NCBI RefSeq assembly: GCF_024199005.1
Contig: NZ_JANATA010000006.1
Coordinates: 57,791 to 121,790, forward strand
Length of the DNA: 64,000 nt
Direction: 5' to 3'
From: Opacimonas viscosa
GTDB lineage: Bacteria > Pseudomonadota > Gammaproteobacteria > Enterobacterales > Alteromonadaceae
The notes beneath the pieces are model-generated. The model was not told the origin of the DNA. It ran no database searches and saw nothing but the letters and a program-made list of their open reading frames with translations. The first letter of the stretch is position 1. Every line of letters starts with the position of its first letter. Below, one piece after another: positions 45,928 to 55,575 of the stretch. Position numbers and translations under genes: made by a program.

Positions 45928-46958
45928 AACAACCCCTCATTTTCTTCAGTATTATTTACCAGTTGTTCTTCCGTAATTTCAATATGCTCTGCGATTTTTT
46001 CATCATCTTCTTTAAAGTACGCTATGTGATACATCGCTTCACCTTCTTGCACCAGTGGAATATTTTGTTTGCCAATAATGACTCCGCTTTTAATCGCTAA
46101 AACCTCACCCAGAATTTCACCATATGGACTGCCAATATCCGCCAGCACATCGCCTTTTTTCACTTGATCGCCCAATGCAAAATAATGGGTGACAATGCCG
46201 CTACTCGTAGCACGTACCCAGCCACTATTGTTCGCAATGAATGGCTTAATATCTTTTTTGCTGGCTCTTCGTTTAGGCATCATTTTTAAGTGTCTAAGAA
46301 CATTCACAATGCCCTTGATACCTGCTCGTATGGAGAATTCATCAAAGCGTAAAGCTTCACCGGCTTCATATAGCAAAACCTTGGTATCACTCGCCACTGC
46401 TGCATCTCGCAGCGAGCCTTCAATAATGTCAGAATTCAAAATAACAGGGACACCAAATGCTTTTGCTAGCGCTAAGGTTTCCTCGTCTTCCAACTCTGCT
46501 CTTATCTGCGGTAAATTGGAACGATGTATCGCTCCTGTGTGCAAATCAATCCCATAATCACAATGACTCACAATTTCTTTTAGAAAAATGTTAGCCACAC
46601 GTGCCGCCAAGGACCCTTTTGCCGAACCTGGGAAGCTTCGGTTTAAATCTCGACGGTCAGGCATATAGCGGCTTTGATTCACTACGCCATAAACATTGAC
46701 CATGGGCACCGCAATTAATGTTCCGGCAGAAATTTTAAACCCTTTGAGATTGATCAACCGTCGAATAATTTCAATCCCATTGAGCTCATCACCATGCACT
46801 GCAGCACTCACAAATATAGTAGGGCCACTTTTTTTCCCACGAATAATATATACGGGTAAGTGGACGTCTGCATCTGTATAAAGCTTCGCAACGGGCAGAT
46901 CAATTTTTTTGGTCTGCCCTGGTAATATAATATGCTCACCTATCTTTAACTCACTCAT
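45924..46958 (-). CDS. Succinylglutamate desuccinylase/aspartoacylase family zinc hydrolase
   Basis: A 344-residue M14-like zinc amidohydrolase of the AstE/ASPA group. Zinc ligands are the His and Glu of AVHGDELNG (about 54-62) and a later His in GIDLHTGAIHRSNLPQIR. A C-terminal lipoyl-like barrel starts near ATSSGIVTHYFALGDQVKKGDVL. Arginine-catabolism genes (astCADBE) are absent, so it is not AstE itself. It is 18 bases after rimK and overlaps the RimB-like gene, so it probably acts with RimK, for example on glutamyl-type amide bonds. That role is inference. Confidence 0.85.
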   Translation of the reverse strand: MSELKIGEHIILPGQTKKIDLPVAKLYTDADVHLPVYIIRGKKSGPTIFVSAAVHGDELNGIEIIRRLINLKGFKISAGTLIAVPMVNVYGVVNQSRYMPDRRDLNRSFPGSAKGSLAARVANIFLKEIVSHCDYGIDLHTGAIHRSNLPQIRAELEDEETLALAKAFGVPVILNSDIIEGSLRDAAVASDTKVLLYEAGEALRFDEFSIRAGIKGIVNVLRHLKMMPKRRASKKDIKPFIANNSGWVRATSSGIVTHYFALGDQVKKGDVLADIGSPYGEILGEVLAIKSGVIIGKQNIPLVQEGEAMYHIAYFKEDDEKIAEHIEITEEQLVNNTEENEGLL

Positions 46959-46976
46959 AGATACATCTCGTGGAAA

Positions 46977-47882
46977 TTAACCACGGCCTCGTGTTTTATT
47001 AGCATTAAATTTTGCATTTTTTTCAATAAATTCTATCACTTTTTTAGCAACATCTAACCCAGTAGCCGTTTCAATACCTTCTAAACCAGGTGAAGAGTTA
47101 ACTTCCATGACCATCGGTCCGTTGTGTGAACGCAACAAGTCTACTCCACAGAAGTTTAAGCCCATTGCCTTAGCAGCATTAACCGCTGTGGCACGCTCTT
47201 CTTTAGTCAACTTCACAATTTCCGCACTACCGCCGCGATGTAGATTCGATCTGAATTCACCTTCTTCACCTTGACGTTTCATGGCGGCGACGACACTGCC
47301 CCCAACGACTAAACAACGAATGTCAGCACCACCGGCTTCTTTTATATATTCTTGCACCAAAATATTCGCTTTTAAGCCCATAAAAGCTTCAATGATGCTC
47401 TCAGCTGCTTTTGCTGTATCCGCCAATACCACGCCAATCCCTTGTGTACCCTCTAAGAGTTTAATTACCAACGGAGCACCACCCACATTTTTGATTAAAT
47501 CTTTGATATTGTCAGGTTTGCAGGCAAAACCTGTACGTGGCAAACCAATGCCTTTACGTGAAAGTAGTTGTAGTGAACGTAATTTATCACGTGAACGACT
47601 AATCGCGACTGACTCATTAATGTTAAACGTTCCCATCATTTCAAACTGTCGTGCTACTGCCGTACCATAGAAAGTCACCGATGCACCAATGCGGGGAATA
47701 ATGGCATCGTACTGCGGAAGTTCTTCACCGTGGAAACGCACTGCTGGGCGACTGCTGGTAATATCCATATAGCAATGTAAGGTGTCAATAATATCAACTT
47801 CATGTCCGCGTTCGATACACGCTTCTTTTAAGCGGCGAGTTGAGTAAAGGTTTTCGTTTCTCGATAAAATGGCAATTTTCAC
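46977..47882 (-). CDS. rimK: RimK: ribosomal protein S6 glutamate ligase
   Basis: A 301-residue ATP-grasp enzyme that adds glutamates to the C-terminus of ribosomal protein S6. It begins [21 protein letters not shown], has the ATP-grasp lysine strand [17 protein letters not shown] near 134-150, and the metal-binding end [15 protein letters not shown]. Size and N-terminus match E. coli RimK, not the longer RimK-like peptide ligases. It is the first gene of a tight minus-strand run with AstE-like, RimB-like, mscS and zntB. A diguanylate cyclase lies just beyond; in Pseudomonas RimK activity responds to cyclic di-GMP, so the proximity is suggestive. A LysR gene is divergent. Confidence 0.95.
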   Translation of the reverse strand: MKIAILSRNENLYSTRRLKEACIERGHEVDIIDTLHCYMDITSSRPAVRFHGEELPQYDAIIPRIGASVTFYGTAVARQFEMMGTFNINESVAISRSRDKLRSLQLLSRKGIGLPRTGFACKPDNIKDLIKNVGGAPLVIKLLEGTQGIGVVLADTAKAAESIIEAFMGLKANILVQEYIKEAGGADIRCLVVGGSVVAAMKRQGEEGEFRSNLHRGGSAEIVKLTKEERATAVNAAKAMGLNFCGVDLLRSHNGPMVMEVNSSPGLEGIETATGLDVAKKVIEFIEKNAKFNANKTRGRG

Positions 47883-48017
47883 TTTTTAGCTCCAATGAAT
47901 AGCTATGAATTTATGGAGCGAAATGTAGTTGAAAAACTTTGAAAAAAAAATCAAAATAAAAAATACGGTATGATAAAAATATTTAATTAAAATTATGGGG
48001 TTTTAAAGGAGTTTTAT

Positions 48018-48860
48018 ATGAAAATTGAGCTACTAACAACATTTCTAGAAGTCAGCCAAACCTTGCATGTAAGAGTCGCAGCTGAAAACCTCTATCTCAC
48101 ACAAGCGGCCATTAGTAGCCGCATTAAACAACTAGAGGAAGAGTTAGGGGTACAATTATTTGATCGCACACAAAAACGCTTAAAACTGACTGCGGAAGGG
48201 CACCGTCTGATTAAGCATGCGAATGAAATGATCATTATGTGGCAAAAACTCAAACAAGACGTGGGCGTATCACAGACCAATGCCTACCAGCTTTTTGTCG
48301 GCTCCATGATGTCAATTTGGGATATCGTTTTACAAGACTGGCTACAAAAAATTCATCGTAATCTCGATGATGTTCACTTGTATACTCATACCTACTCGCC
48401 ACTCGAGTTAAGAAAACAAGTGATCAGTCGAGTGATCGACATCGCCTTTCTATTTGAGCCACCCTTTATTGAAGATATCATTAGTGAAAAAGTCGCAATC
48501 GTCCCACTGCAACTCGTATCAACAGAAAAAGGGATATCCACGACCGAGATCAAAAATATGATCATGGTGGATTATGGCGAATCGGTGAATAGCCAAATAC
48601 TGCGTGACTTTAGCGATAATACCCAAATGCGACACAATATGAGTCAGCCACGTATTGCACTTAATTTTATATTGGAAGCCTCAGGTTGTGCCTATCTCCC
48701 TAAGCAGATGTGTTTTGAACCTATCAGAAAAGGCACTCTTCACCCTGTTGAGGATGCACCTGAATATAAACGCGATATTTATGCAATATATTTAGCTAAA
48801 AGTAACAAGGCCGACCTCATTCAGGATGCCTTAATGTTATTTCCTTATGTGCGACACTAA
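48018..48860 (+). CDS. LysR-family transcriptional regulator (HdfR-like)
   Basis: A 280-residue LysR regulator. The N-terminal winged helix-turn-helix is clear (HVRVAAENLYLTQAAISSRIKQLEEELGVQLFDR, about 17-50) followed by the linker helix and a short, atypical effector domain. The N-terminus resembles HdfR, which controls flagellar genes in E. coli, though the effector half is diverged. The ATG at 48018 follows AAAGGAG at ideal spacing. It is divergent from rimK over 135 bases and may regulate that operon, as LysR proteins often control a divergent neighbour. The ligand is unknown. Confidence 0.88.
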   Translation: MKIELLTTFLEVSQTLHVRVAAENLYLTQAAISSRIKQLEEELGVQLFDRTQKRLKLTAEGHRLIKHANEMIIMWQKLKQDVGVSQTNAYQLFVGSMMSIWDIVLQDWLQKIHRNLDDVHLYTHTYSPLELRKQVISRVIDIAFLFEPPFIEDIISEKVAIVPLQLVSTEKGISTTEIKNMIMVDYGESVNSQILRDFSDNTQMRHNMSQPRIALNFILEASGCAYLPKQMCFEPIRKGTLHPVEDAPEYKRDIYAIYLAKSNKADLIQDALMLFPYVRH

Positions 48861-48886
48861 TTAAATCATTCATATAAATTACACAC

Positions 48887-48909
48887 TTTGATAAAAATAA
48901 TTTATCAAG
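48887..48909. terminator. AT-rich hairpin after the LysR gene
   Basis: TTGATAAA (48888-48895) pairs perfectly with TTTATCAA (48901-48908) over five bases, 27 bases past the LysR stop. No T-run follows, so it may equally be a protein-binding palindrome. Confidence 0.3.
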
Positions 48910-49032
48910 TCCCAAGTTCATCTTCAAAAATTCTGGCTAAACAAGATATAAATGTCGCATAAAAGGGGTGTTTTTAAAATTTTTCATCAATGAGGATTAT
49001 CTGACTTTCACTACGCATTTTCTTCACTAAAC

Positions 49033-49041
49033 TGATATACT
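49033..49041 (+). promoter_or_regulatory. Extended -10 promoter element for rapA
   Basis: TGATATACT at 49033-49041 is an extended -10 without a clear -35, about 65 bases before the rapA start. It is the best site in the 247-base gap. Confidence 0.35.
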
Positions 49042-49107
49042 ACGCCGCTCGTTTTTCCGTGTGTGGTCAGCGTGTTTAGTTAGTGTATTTATATCAAAGG
49101 AAGTTAT

Positions 49108-51936
49108 ATGTCAGAGTATGTAGTTGGTCAGAGATGGTTGAGTTCACAGCAACCAGAATTAGGTTTAGGTATGATTGCCTCGGCTGATAATCGTCAGGTC
49201 ACGATTTACTTTCCTTTGACTGAAGAAGACAAGCTTTACTCGGCACAAAATAACCCTTTGATCCGTTTGGTTTTAAACCCTGATGAAGAAGCAAAAGATG
49301 TCGAAGGACGTGTTTTTACGGTATTAGATGCAATAGAAAATCAAGGGGTGGTACTTTACTCGGTGCAGTACCAAGGTACATCAGAGGCGACGACTTTACC
49401 GGAAACTCAACTATCGTTTCACACCCAAGTAAACCAGCCTGAACAACGCCTATTTTCGTTGCAACTTGATAAGCCCTCATGGTTTGATGCCCGAGCGTCT
49501 GTAATGGAGCAAAAACACAATCACTTTACTTCTGACCGCCTAGGTCTGTGCGGTGCCCGAGTGAGTTTATTAGACTATCAAATTAACATTGCGCAACAAG
49601 TGGGTAATCGCATTGCCCCCAGAGTGTTATTAGCTGATGAAGTGGGCTTAGGGAAAACGATCGAAGCGGCAATGATCCTACAAAAACAAGTATTAGCCGG
49701 TCATGCTCAACGGATCCTGATTTTAGTTCCCGAATCTCTGATTCATCAATGGCTAGTCGAGTTATTACGGCGTGTGAATATGGTTTTCTCAGTTTTTGAT
49801 GAAGAGCGGTTCGCTGCACTAAAAGAACAAGATATTAATCCTTTTGACTCAGAGCAATTTATCCTCTGTAGTGTCGAGAGTATGCTGGCAAGCAATGAGG
49901 CACAAACCGCACTGTTAGCCAGTCAATTTGACGTGTTAGTGGTTGATGAAGCCCATCATTTACACTGGTCTGAAACTGAAGTGTCTGCTGATTATGCACT
50001 AGTAGAGTCTTTAGCAAAAATTATCCCTGGCGTTATTTTATTAACGGCAACACCTGACCAACTGGGTCACGAAAGTCATTTCGCACGTTTGCGCCTTTTA
50101 GATCCTGCTCGTTTTACAGACTTTGTGACTTATCAAAGCGAACAAACTCAATACCATGCGTTGGCGGAGTTAACGGAAATGATTCTCCAAGATATGGAGC
50201 AACACGTTGCGGGTAAGGACGTATTATCTACCGCCACCAATGCACTTATCAAACAACAATACCCAGACATTGTATTTACGAATAGTCCAGAGTGTGACGC
50301 AATGGCGTTGATTTATGAACTCATTGATCATCATGGCACCGGACGGATGTTCTATCGCAACACCAGACAGGCTGTGGCACATGACTCTCAGCGTGAAGTC
50401 CATACATATCCACTAGCCACGCCAAAAACCTATGAAATCTATACGCAAACCATGTTAGAGACGGCTGAAGAAGCTTGCTTCATGCATGAATTACCTGATT
50501 TTCTAGATACTTGGACTACCATTGATCCTCGTTGTGAATGGTTATTGGCACATATTGCCGAGCACACTGATAAAACGTTGTTAATCTGTCGCTCTGCGCG
50601 AACGGTTCTCCAGCTTGCTGAATATATTAAAGAACAAACCGGTCTGCATATCCCCGTTTTTCATGAACAAATGAGTTTGGTCGAACGGGATCGTGCTGCG
50701 CACTTTTTTGCCGACCCAGAAGAAGGCGCTAACTTACTATTATGTAGTGAAATTGGCTCAGAAGGTCGTAACTTCCAATTTTGCCGTCACTTAATTTTAT
50801 TTGATTTGCCGATGCAACCTGATCTATTGGAGCAACGGATTGGTCGTCTGGATAGAATTGGACAAACACAAACCATTCAAATTCATGTCCCTTATTTAAG
50901 TGGCAGTGCCCCCCATACCTTACTTGATTTTTATCACGAAGGACTCAATGCACTCAGTTATACTTGTGCGGTTGGCAGTAAAGTGTTTGCTCAGTTCGCG
51001 ACTGAGATTAACGATAACTTGCTAGCAGGTTCAGGGACAAACGAGGCTTTATTAGGGCAAATTGGTGCATTAACGGCACAATTCAACGAAGAACGTCAAT
51101 CTGGTCGTGATAAATTATTGGAAATCAGTTCAAGTGGCAAAGGGTTGGTTGAAGACTTAGTTGAAGATCTCAGTAATCCAGTCTTTGAGCGTGAACTAGA
51201 AGACTTTACACATTTATTGTTTGAAGCCATGGGGATCCACCAAGAAATCAATGACGCACATAGTTTCATCATCAAACCCACTGAGGACCTAGCACATGCT
51301 ATTCATGGGCTCCCAGATGATGGTTTGACGGTAACTTATCGCCGTGACATCGCGACAGCACGAGAAGAGTTGACATATTTAAGCTGGGATCACCCTTTGA
51401 TTATAGAGTTAATTCATACGATTGAGGATGAATCAACCGGCAAAGCGAGTGTTGCGTTCATGGCTGACAAAAGTATTCCTGTCGGTGCCTTTTATTTAGA
51501 AACATTATACAAAGTGCAAGCAGACCACCATGGTATGGATAATAATCCATTCTTAGCTGCCACCCCTATTCGCCTCTTGGTGAATTTCAAAGGCGAACTA
51601 CTCAGCGCTGATGACTTACCAGAGATGAGTAAAGTCAGCCCTAAGATTGCTCGTAAATTACTCCCGGCTTTACAAGGGCATATCGAGAAAGCATTGGCTA
51701 AAAGTGCTGAATTTGCTCAAAAACGTGCTGATGTGGTGATTGCTGACAGCCAATATCTCGTTTCTGAAAAACTGGGGAATGAAGTGACCCGTTTACAAAG
51801 ACTGCAAGCTATCAATCCAAGTATTAGCGATGTCGAAGTGACGACTTTACAGACCCAGCTAGACCAGACCATGCAAGCAGTGAGTCAAGCCCAACTGCAT
51901 TTGGATTCGATTCGTTTAATTGTGAATAACCCATAA
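49108..51936 (+). CDS. rapA: RNA polymerase-associated recycling ATPase RapA
   Basis: RapA is a Swi2/Snf2 ATPase bound to core RNA polymerase that frees it after termination so it can restart. The 942-residue protein has two N-terminal Tudor-like barrels, then LLADEVGLGKTIEAAMIL (Walker A, about 174-191), the DEAHH box near 290, LLTATPDQLG, a second lobe with LLLCSEIGSEGRNFQFCRHL and LEQRIGRLDRIGQT, and a long C-terminal region. All helicase motifs are intact and length is close to the E. coli enzyme (968). The ATG follows AAAGGAAG. rluA comes 36 bases later, the order known in enterics. Confidence 0.96.
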   Translation: MSEYVVGQRWLSSQQPELGLGMIASADNRQVTIYFPLTEEDKLYSAQNNPLIRLVLNPDEEAKDVEGRVFTVLDAIENQGVVLYSVQYQGTSEATTLPETQLSFHTQVNQPEQRLFSLQLDKPSWFDARASVMEQKHNHFTSDRLGLCGARVSLLDYQINIAQQVGNRIAPRVLLADEVGLGKTIEAAMILQKQVLAGHAQRILILVPESLIHQWLVELLRRVNMVFSVFDEERFAALKEQDINPFDSEQFILCSVESMLASNEAQTALLASQFDVLVVDEAHHLHWSETEVSADYALVESLAKIIPGVILLTATPDQLGHESHFARLRLLDPARFTDFVTYQSEQTQYHALAELTEMILQDMEQHVAGKDVLSTATNALIKQQYPDIVFTNSPECDAMALIYELIDHHGTGRMFYRNTRQAVAHDSQREVHTYPLATPKTYEIYTQTMLETAEEACFMHELPDFLDTWTTIDPRCEWLLAHIAEHTDKTLLICRSARTVLQLAEYIKEQTGLHIPVFHEQMSLVERDRAAHFFADPEEGANLLLCSEIGSEGRNFQFCRHLILFDLPMQPDLLEQRIGRLDRIGQTQTIQIHVPYLSGSAPHTLLDFYHEGLNALSYTCAVGSKVFAQFATEINDNLLAGSGTNEALLGQIGALTAQFNEERQSGRDKLLEISSSGKGLVEDLVEDLSNPVFERELEDFTHLLFEAMGIHQEINDAHSFIIKPTEDLAHAIHGLPDDGLTVTYRRDIATAREELTYLSWDHPLIIELIHTIEDESTGKASVAFMADKSIPVGAFYLETLYKVQADHHGMDNNPFLAATPIRLLVNFKGELLSADDLPEMSKVSPKIARKLLPALQGHIEKALAKSAEFAQKRADVVIADSQYLVSEKLGNEVTRLQRLQAINPSISDVEVTTLQTQLDQTMQAVSQAQLHLDSIRLIVNNP

Positions 51937-51972
51937 CGATTGGTTACGCCTATCTCAAGGATTCTTTAACAC

Positions 51973-52650
51973 ATGGCTATTTTGAATTACCAACCACCGA
52001 TGACGCCTTATCTCGATTTTTTGTATCAGGATGAGCACGTGATTGTAGTGAACAAGCCTGCGGGGATCCTTTCGGTGCGAGGTCGAGCTGCCAATCACCA
52101 AGATAGCATTCAAAAACGAATCAACGATGTTTTTCCGGAAGCGCGGATCGTGCATCGTTTGGATATGGCAACTTCAGGCATTTTAGTGCTGGCGATGCAT
52201 AAATCAGCTAACCAACACCTCTCCAATCAATTTGCCGAACGCAAAACTCAAAAACGGTATTTCGCTAGAGTCTTGGGGCTGGTCAAAGATGATGAGGGAG
52301 AGTGTAATGAACCTTTGATTGTAGATTGGCCTAATCGTCCAAAACAAAAGGTGTGTTATGAGACAGGTAAAAGGGCTCTAACTCGATATACGGTTTTACA
52401 ACGGGATGATTATTCAACACTTGTGGAGTTGAAGCCAGTGACCGGACGTTCCCACCAGCTTCGCGTCCATATGCTATCTCTGGGCCATCCTATCTTGGGT
52501 GACCGTTTGTATTCTGAAGAACACACACGACAACACGTCAATCGTTTACATTTGCATGCTGCTGAGTTGGGTTTTTATCATCCAGCAACCGAACAGTGGA
52601 TGTCTTTTACCCAAGCCCACCCTTTTTCTAGCGAGCCAAATCGACCTTAA
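51973..52650 (+). CDS. rluA: Pseudouridine synthase RluA
   Basis: RluA makes pseudouridine at position 746 of 23S rRNA and position 32 of several tRNAs. The 225-residue protein has the catalytic Asp in HRLDMATSGIL (about 61-71), the QKRYFARV strand, and the PVTGRSHQLRVHM and LGHPILGDRLY motifs, with no S4 domain, which separates RluA from RluC and RluD. The ATG at 51973 has AAGGA 11 bases upstream; a Met nine codons later is possible. The last 23 bases overlap the convergent sugar dehydrogenase gene. Order after rapA matches enterics. Confidence 0.94.
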   Translation: MAILNYQPPMTPYLDFLYQDEHVIVVNKPAGILSVRGRAANHQDSIQKRINDVFPEARIVHRLDMATSGILVLAMHKSANQHLSNQFAERKTQKRYFARVLGLVKDDEGECNEPLIVDWPNRPKQKVCYETGKRALTRYTVLQRDDYSTLVELKPVTGRSHQLRVHMLSLGHPILGDRLYSEEHTRQHVNRLHLHAAELGFYHPATEQWMSFTQAHPFSSEPNRP

Positions 52651-53731
52651 TAAGACTTCCGTTAGGTGCATCAGTCAACACATAAACGGCATTACCTGAC
52701 ACTATAACGTCTCTAATTCGCGCATTTAACTCTTCTAAGAGTTTGGTTTCTTTGATGACACGCCCGTTTTCATCCAAATCGATATAATTCAAATAGCGAA
52801 ACTTCAACGACCCCACCAACAAATCATCCCCATAAAATGCCATACCACTAGGCGCAATAGAAGGATCCCAATAATGTAATGGTTGTTCCATACCAGCTTG
52901 TGCGGTTTTATCGGTAATGATACTTCCATTGTAATTAACGCCATAAGTAATCGTTGGCCAGCCGTAATTAGCCCCTTTGGTCAAAGGATTGATTTCATCA
53001 CCGCCTTTAGGACCATGCTCATGTGTCCATACTCGGTTTGTTTCAGGGTGTACGGTCATTCCTTGGACATTTCTGTGACCTATAGAAAAGACTTCTGGCA
53101 CTTGGCTATCTAAAAAAGGATTCTCAGGGTGAGCCTGACCCTGCGTAGTAACTCGTACGACTTTACCAAAATGAGAAGTGAGATCTTGGGTGCGCGCTTT
53201 AAATGAACCACGATCACCTAAGGATACGAATAAGCTGTTACTATCCGTCAACGCTAAACGACACCCAAAATGAAAACCCGTTGGGACTTTGGGTAACGCC
53301 TCAAACACCTTGGTAGGATTAACAAATTGCGTCCCAACTAACTGACCTTTAAATACAGTTGACCCGGTATTTACACCTGTTTCGTCAGCCGTCACCAAAC
53401 ACACATAAAAAGTATTGTTTTGTGCAAAGTTTGGATCAAGTGCAATCCCTAAAGCACCACCTTGTCTTTGTGCGGTAACGGCAGGAACATTAGCTAGTCG
53501 TGTTTTTTGCCCATTGGTATCGACCAATGTGATGAAGCCTGGTCGCTCAGTCACTAAAAAACGGCCATCAGGTAAAGCAGCTACCCCCCATGGATGCGCT
53601 AGCCCATCAGTAATCACGGTGGTGCTACTCACAGACTGTGCATGCGCCAATGCAGACGTCATTAACACACTGATGGTTAATGCACTATACACCGAGAATA
53701 CACGTGAAAAGTGTCGTAATAATAAAGACAT
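52628..53731 (-). CDS. PQQ-dependent sugar (soluble aldose) dehydrogenase family protein
   Basis: A 367-residue exported beta-propeller of the glucose/sorbosone dehydrogenase family, similar to E. coli Asd (YliI), which oxidises aldoses in the periplasm using PQQ. It has a signal peptide ending near ALAHAQ, the repeated strand DGLAHPWGVAALPDGRFLVTER, GALGIALDPNF, the SIGHRNVQGM segment and EHGPKGGDEIN, which provide the PQQ and calcium site. No pqq biosynthesis genes are in the window. Its 3' end overlaps rluA by 23 bases in the opposite direction. Substrate range is unknown. Confidence 0.9.
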   Translation of the reverse strand: MSLLLRHFSRVFSVYSALTISVLMTSALAHAQSVSSTTVITDGLAHPWGVAALPDGRFLVTERPGFITLVDTNGQKTRLANVPAVTAQRQGGALGIALDPNFAQNNTFYVCLVTADETGVNTGSTVFKGQLVGTQFVNPTKVFEALPKVPTGFHFGCRLALTDSNSLFVSLGDRGSFKARTQDLTSHFGKVVRVTTQGQAHPENPFLDSQVPEVFSIGHRNVQGMTVHPETNRVWTHEHGPKGGDEINPLTKGANYGWPTITYGVNYNGSIITDKTAQAGMEQPLHYWDPSIAPSGMAFYGDDLLVGSLKFRYLNYIDLDENGRVIKETKLLEELNARIRDVIVSGNAVYVLTDAPNGSLIKVDLAR

Positions 53732-53812
53732 AACATGCTACCTTAACTGTACTTAATAAGTATTAATACTCAGACTTGGCTAAAAAAGACCTATCTCAAA
53801 ACATACCATGAC

Positions 53813-54406
53813 TTACAGTTTTACCACGGTAAAGTCGACAGTAATACTACCCGATTCACCAAAGTTCAGTGTCAATGGAAAGGTTTTACCTGCATCTAAT
53901 GTGTCATTTAACCCCATCAACATAATATGCTTGCCACCAGGCTGCAAAGCAATATCAGTCCCGACTGGCAATGCGATACCGTCCATAATTTGTTCCATTT
54001 TCATGGTTTCGCCATCCATCACCATATCGTGCAACTGCACCTCATTGACTAAGCTTACCGGGGCACTCACTGACTCAAGTGTCACAGCCTGCTCACCCTG
54101 ATTAGTCAAAGAAACGTAAGCTGCACCTGTACTTGCTTGTGAAAAGGCCGCTCGAATAATCGGCTGGGTAATTGTCACAACTATTCCTGATGCATTTGTA
54201 AAACTTACCGTTTCTAAAGAGTGAGGCAATGTAATAGCAGATTTATCCTCATTGTGCGACTGTGAATGTGAGTTAGGATGATCTGATGATTGTGTGGTCG
54301 AGTGAGAAACAGAATCGTGTTTTGTATGTTCTGGGGCTTTTGAGCATCCAGCCAATAAAGCTACTGCAATGATACTTATTGGAATAAGACTTGTAGAACG
54401 GCGCAT
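53813..54406 (-). CDS. PCu(A)C-type copper chaperone lipoprotein
   Basis: A 197-residue lipoprotein with lipobox LLAGC (Cys21) and a periplasmic PCu(A)C domain that carries Cu(I) to cytochrome oxidase. The copper ligands are His126, Met137, His160 and Met162, close to the H-x10-M-x21-H-x-M pattern (here x22 in the second gap). Between the anchor and the domain is a His/Ser-rich linker (about 26-52, eight His) that may also bind metal. It lies between purK and the sugar dehydrogenase on the same strand. No oxidase genes are near. Family assignment is firm; cargo specificity is inferred. Confidence 0.88.
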   Translation of the reverse strand: MRRSTSLIPISIIAVALLAGCSKAPEHTKHDSVSHSTTQSSDHPNSHSQSHNEDKSAITLPHSLETVSFTNASGIVVTITQPIIRAAFSQASTGAAYVSLTNQGEQAVTLESVSAPVSLVNEVQLHDMVMDGETMKMEQIMDGIALPVGTDIALQPGGKHIMLMGLNDTLDAGKTFPLTLNFGESGSITVDFTVVKL

Positions 54407-54438
54407 ATTTTTTTCCTTTAATAAATATGCGCTTAGTT

Positions 54439-55572
54439 TTACTTAATTCGGTCAGCATCCGCAAGTAATTTTGGAAAAAACTCCATCGGTAAGTATTCGC
54501 TGAGATTACCAAATTTATCAGCCAGATCAGCATAAGAATTAGCTGTCACATTGATATGTCCCATCTTGCGTTTTTCACGCACCGTTTTACCATACCAGTG
54601 AAAGTGTACACCTGAAATACTTAGGAAGTTTTTCGAAAAGGTGTTACAGCCTATTATGTTGATCATCGCCGCGGCAGGGCCGTGTTCTGTTGAGCCTAGA
54701 GGCAGAGCACAAACCGCTCTTAAGTGATTTTCAAATTGGCAGGTATCGGCACCATGCATACTCCAATGACCAGAGTTATGCACACGAGGTGCCAGTTCAT
54801 TGACCAACAAAACTCCGTCATGTTCAAACAACTCAACAGCCAAAACACCCACATACTCAAGTTTTTCAGCTAAGCGAGTAAAAATATCCAAAGCTTGAGC
54901 TTGTAATGCTTCACTGAGCAGTGGTGCCGGTGCAATCGAAGTATGTAACTGCCCCTCATGGTGAGTATTTTGAGCTAATGGATACACAACAATTTCACCG
55001 CTTTCGTTACGTGCTCCTAGCAATGAGAGTTCACGCGTAAACGGACACATTTTTTCGGCCACGATCGGCACTTTATGCAAGTCAAGCTTAGTAAAAATGT
55101 TTTTGAGTTCCGGTAAATCGGCAGCGGTACTTGAACGCCATTGGCCATAACCATCATATCCATCGCGAGAAGACTTAAAGATAATCTTTTCGCCGAGACG
55201 TTCACAGATCCCATCTAGTTGGGCAATGTCAGTGATGATTTCATGCTCACAATTCGCAATATTTAATGATTCTAATAAATGCTTTTCTCGGACTCGATCC
55301 GCACCTACTAAAATAGACTGCAGATTGGGAGAGAGTTTACCTGATTCTTCCGCAACTAATAAAAGTTCTTCAGGTACGTGTTCAAACTCGACAGTTAATA
55401 CGTCTGCATCATTTATAGCTTGCTCTAAACTTTGTGGAAGCACTGTTTTTTCTACAGGATGTACCACTGTCTTATTTGCGACATCGACTGCTAATACATT
55501 TAGATTTAAAGGAGCCCCTGCCAAATACATCATTTGAGCCAGCTGACCTGCACCATAAACTAATACATTCAT
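54439..55572 (-). CDS. purK: N5-carboxyaminoimidazole ribonucleotide synthase PurK
   Basis: PurK carboxylates aminoimidazole ribonucleotide with ATP and bicarbonate in purine synthesis. The 377-residue ATP-grasp protein begins MNVLVYGAGQLAQMM, has IIFKSSRDGYDGYGQW for ATP binding, VEFEHVPEE, and ELAPRVHNSGHWSMHG near the end. It starts 3 bases after purE, and the two enzymes act in sequence, so purEK is a single operon as in E. coli. The gene ends 32 bases before the copper chaperone gene on the same strand. Confidence 0.96.
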   Translation of the reverse strand: MNVLVYGAGQLAQMMYLAGAPLNLNVLAVDVANKTVVHPVEKTVLPQSLEQAINDADVLTVEFEHVPEELLLVAEESGKLSPNLQSILVGADRVREKHLLESLNIANCEHEIITDIAQLDGICERLGEKIIFKSSRDGYDGYGQWRSSTAADLPELKNIFTKLDLHKVPIVAEKMCPFTRELSLLGARNESGEIVVYPLAQNTHHEGQLHTSIAPAPLLSEALQAQALDIFTRLAEKLEYVGVLAVELFEHDGVLLVNELAPRVHNSGHWSMHGADTCQFENHLRAVCALPLGSTEHGPAAAMINIIGCNTFSKNFLSISGVHFHWYGKTVREKRKMGHINVTANSYADLADKFGNLSEYLPMEFFPKLLADADRIK

Positions 55573-55575
55573 ATG

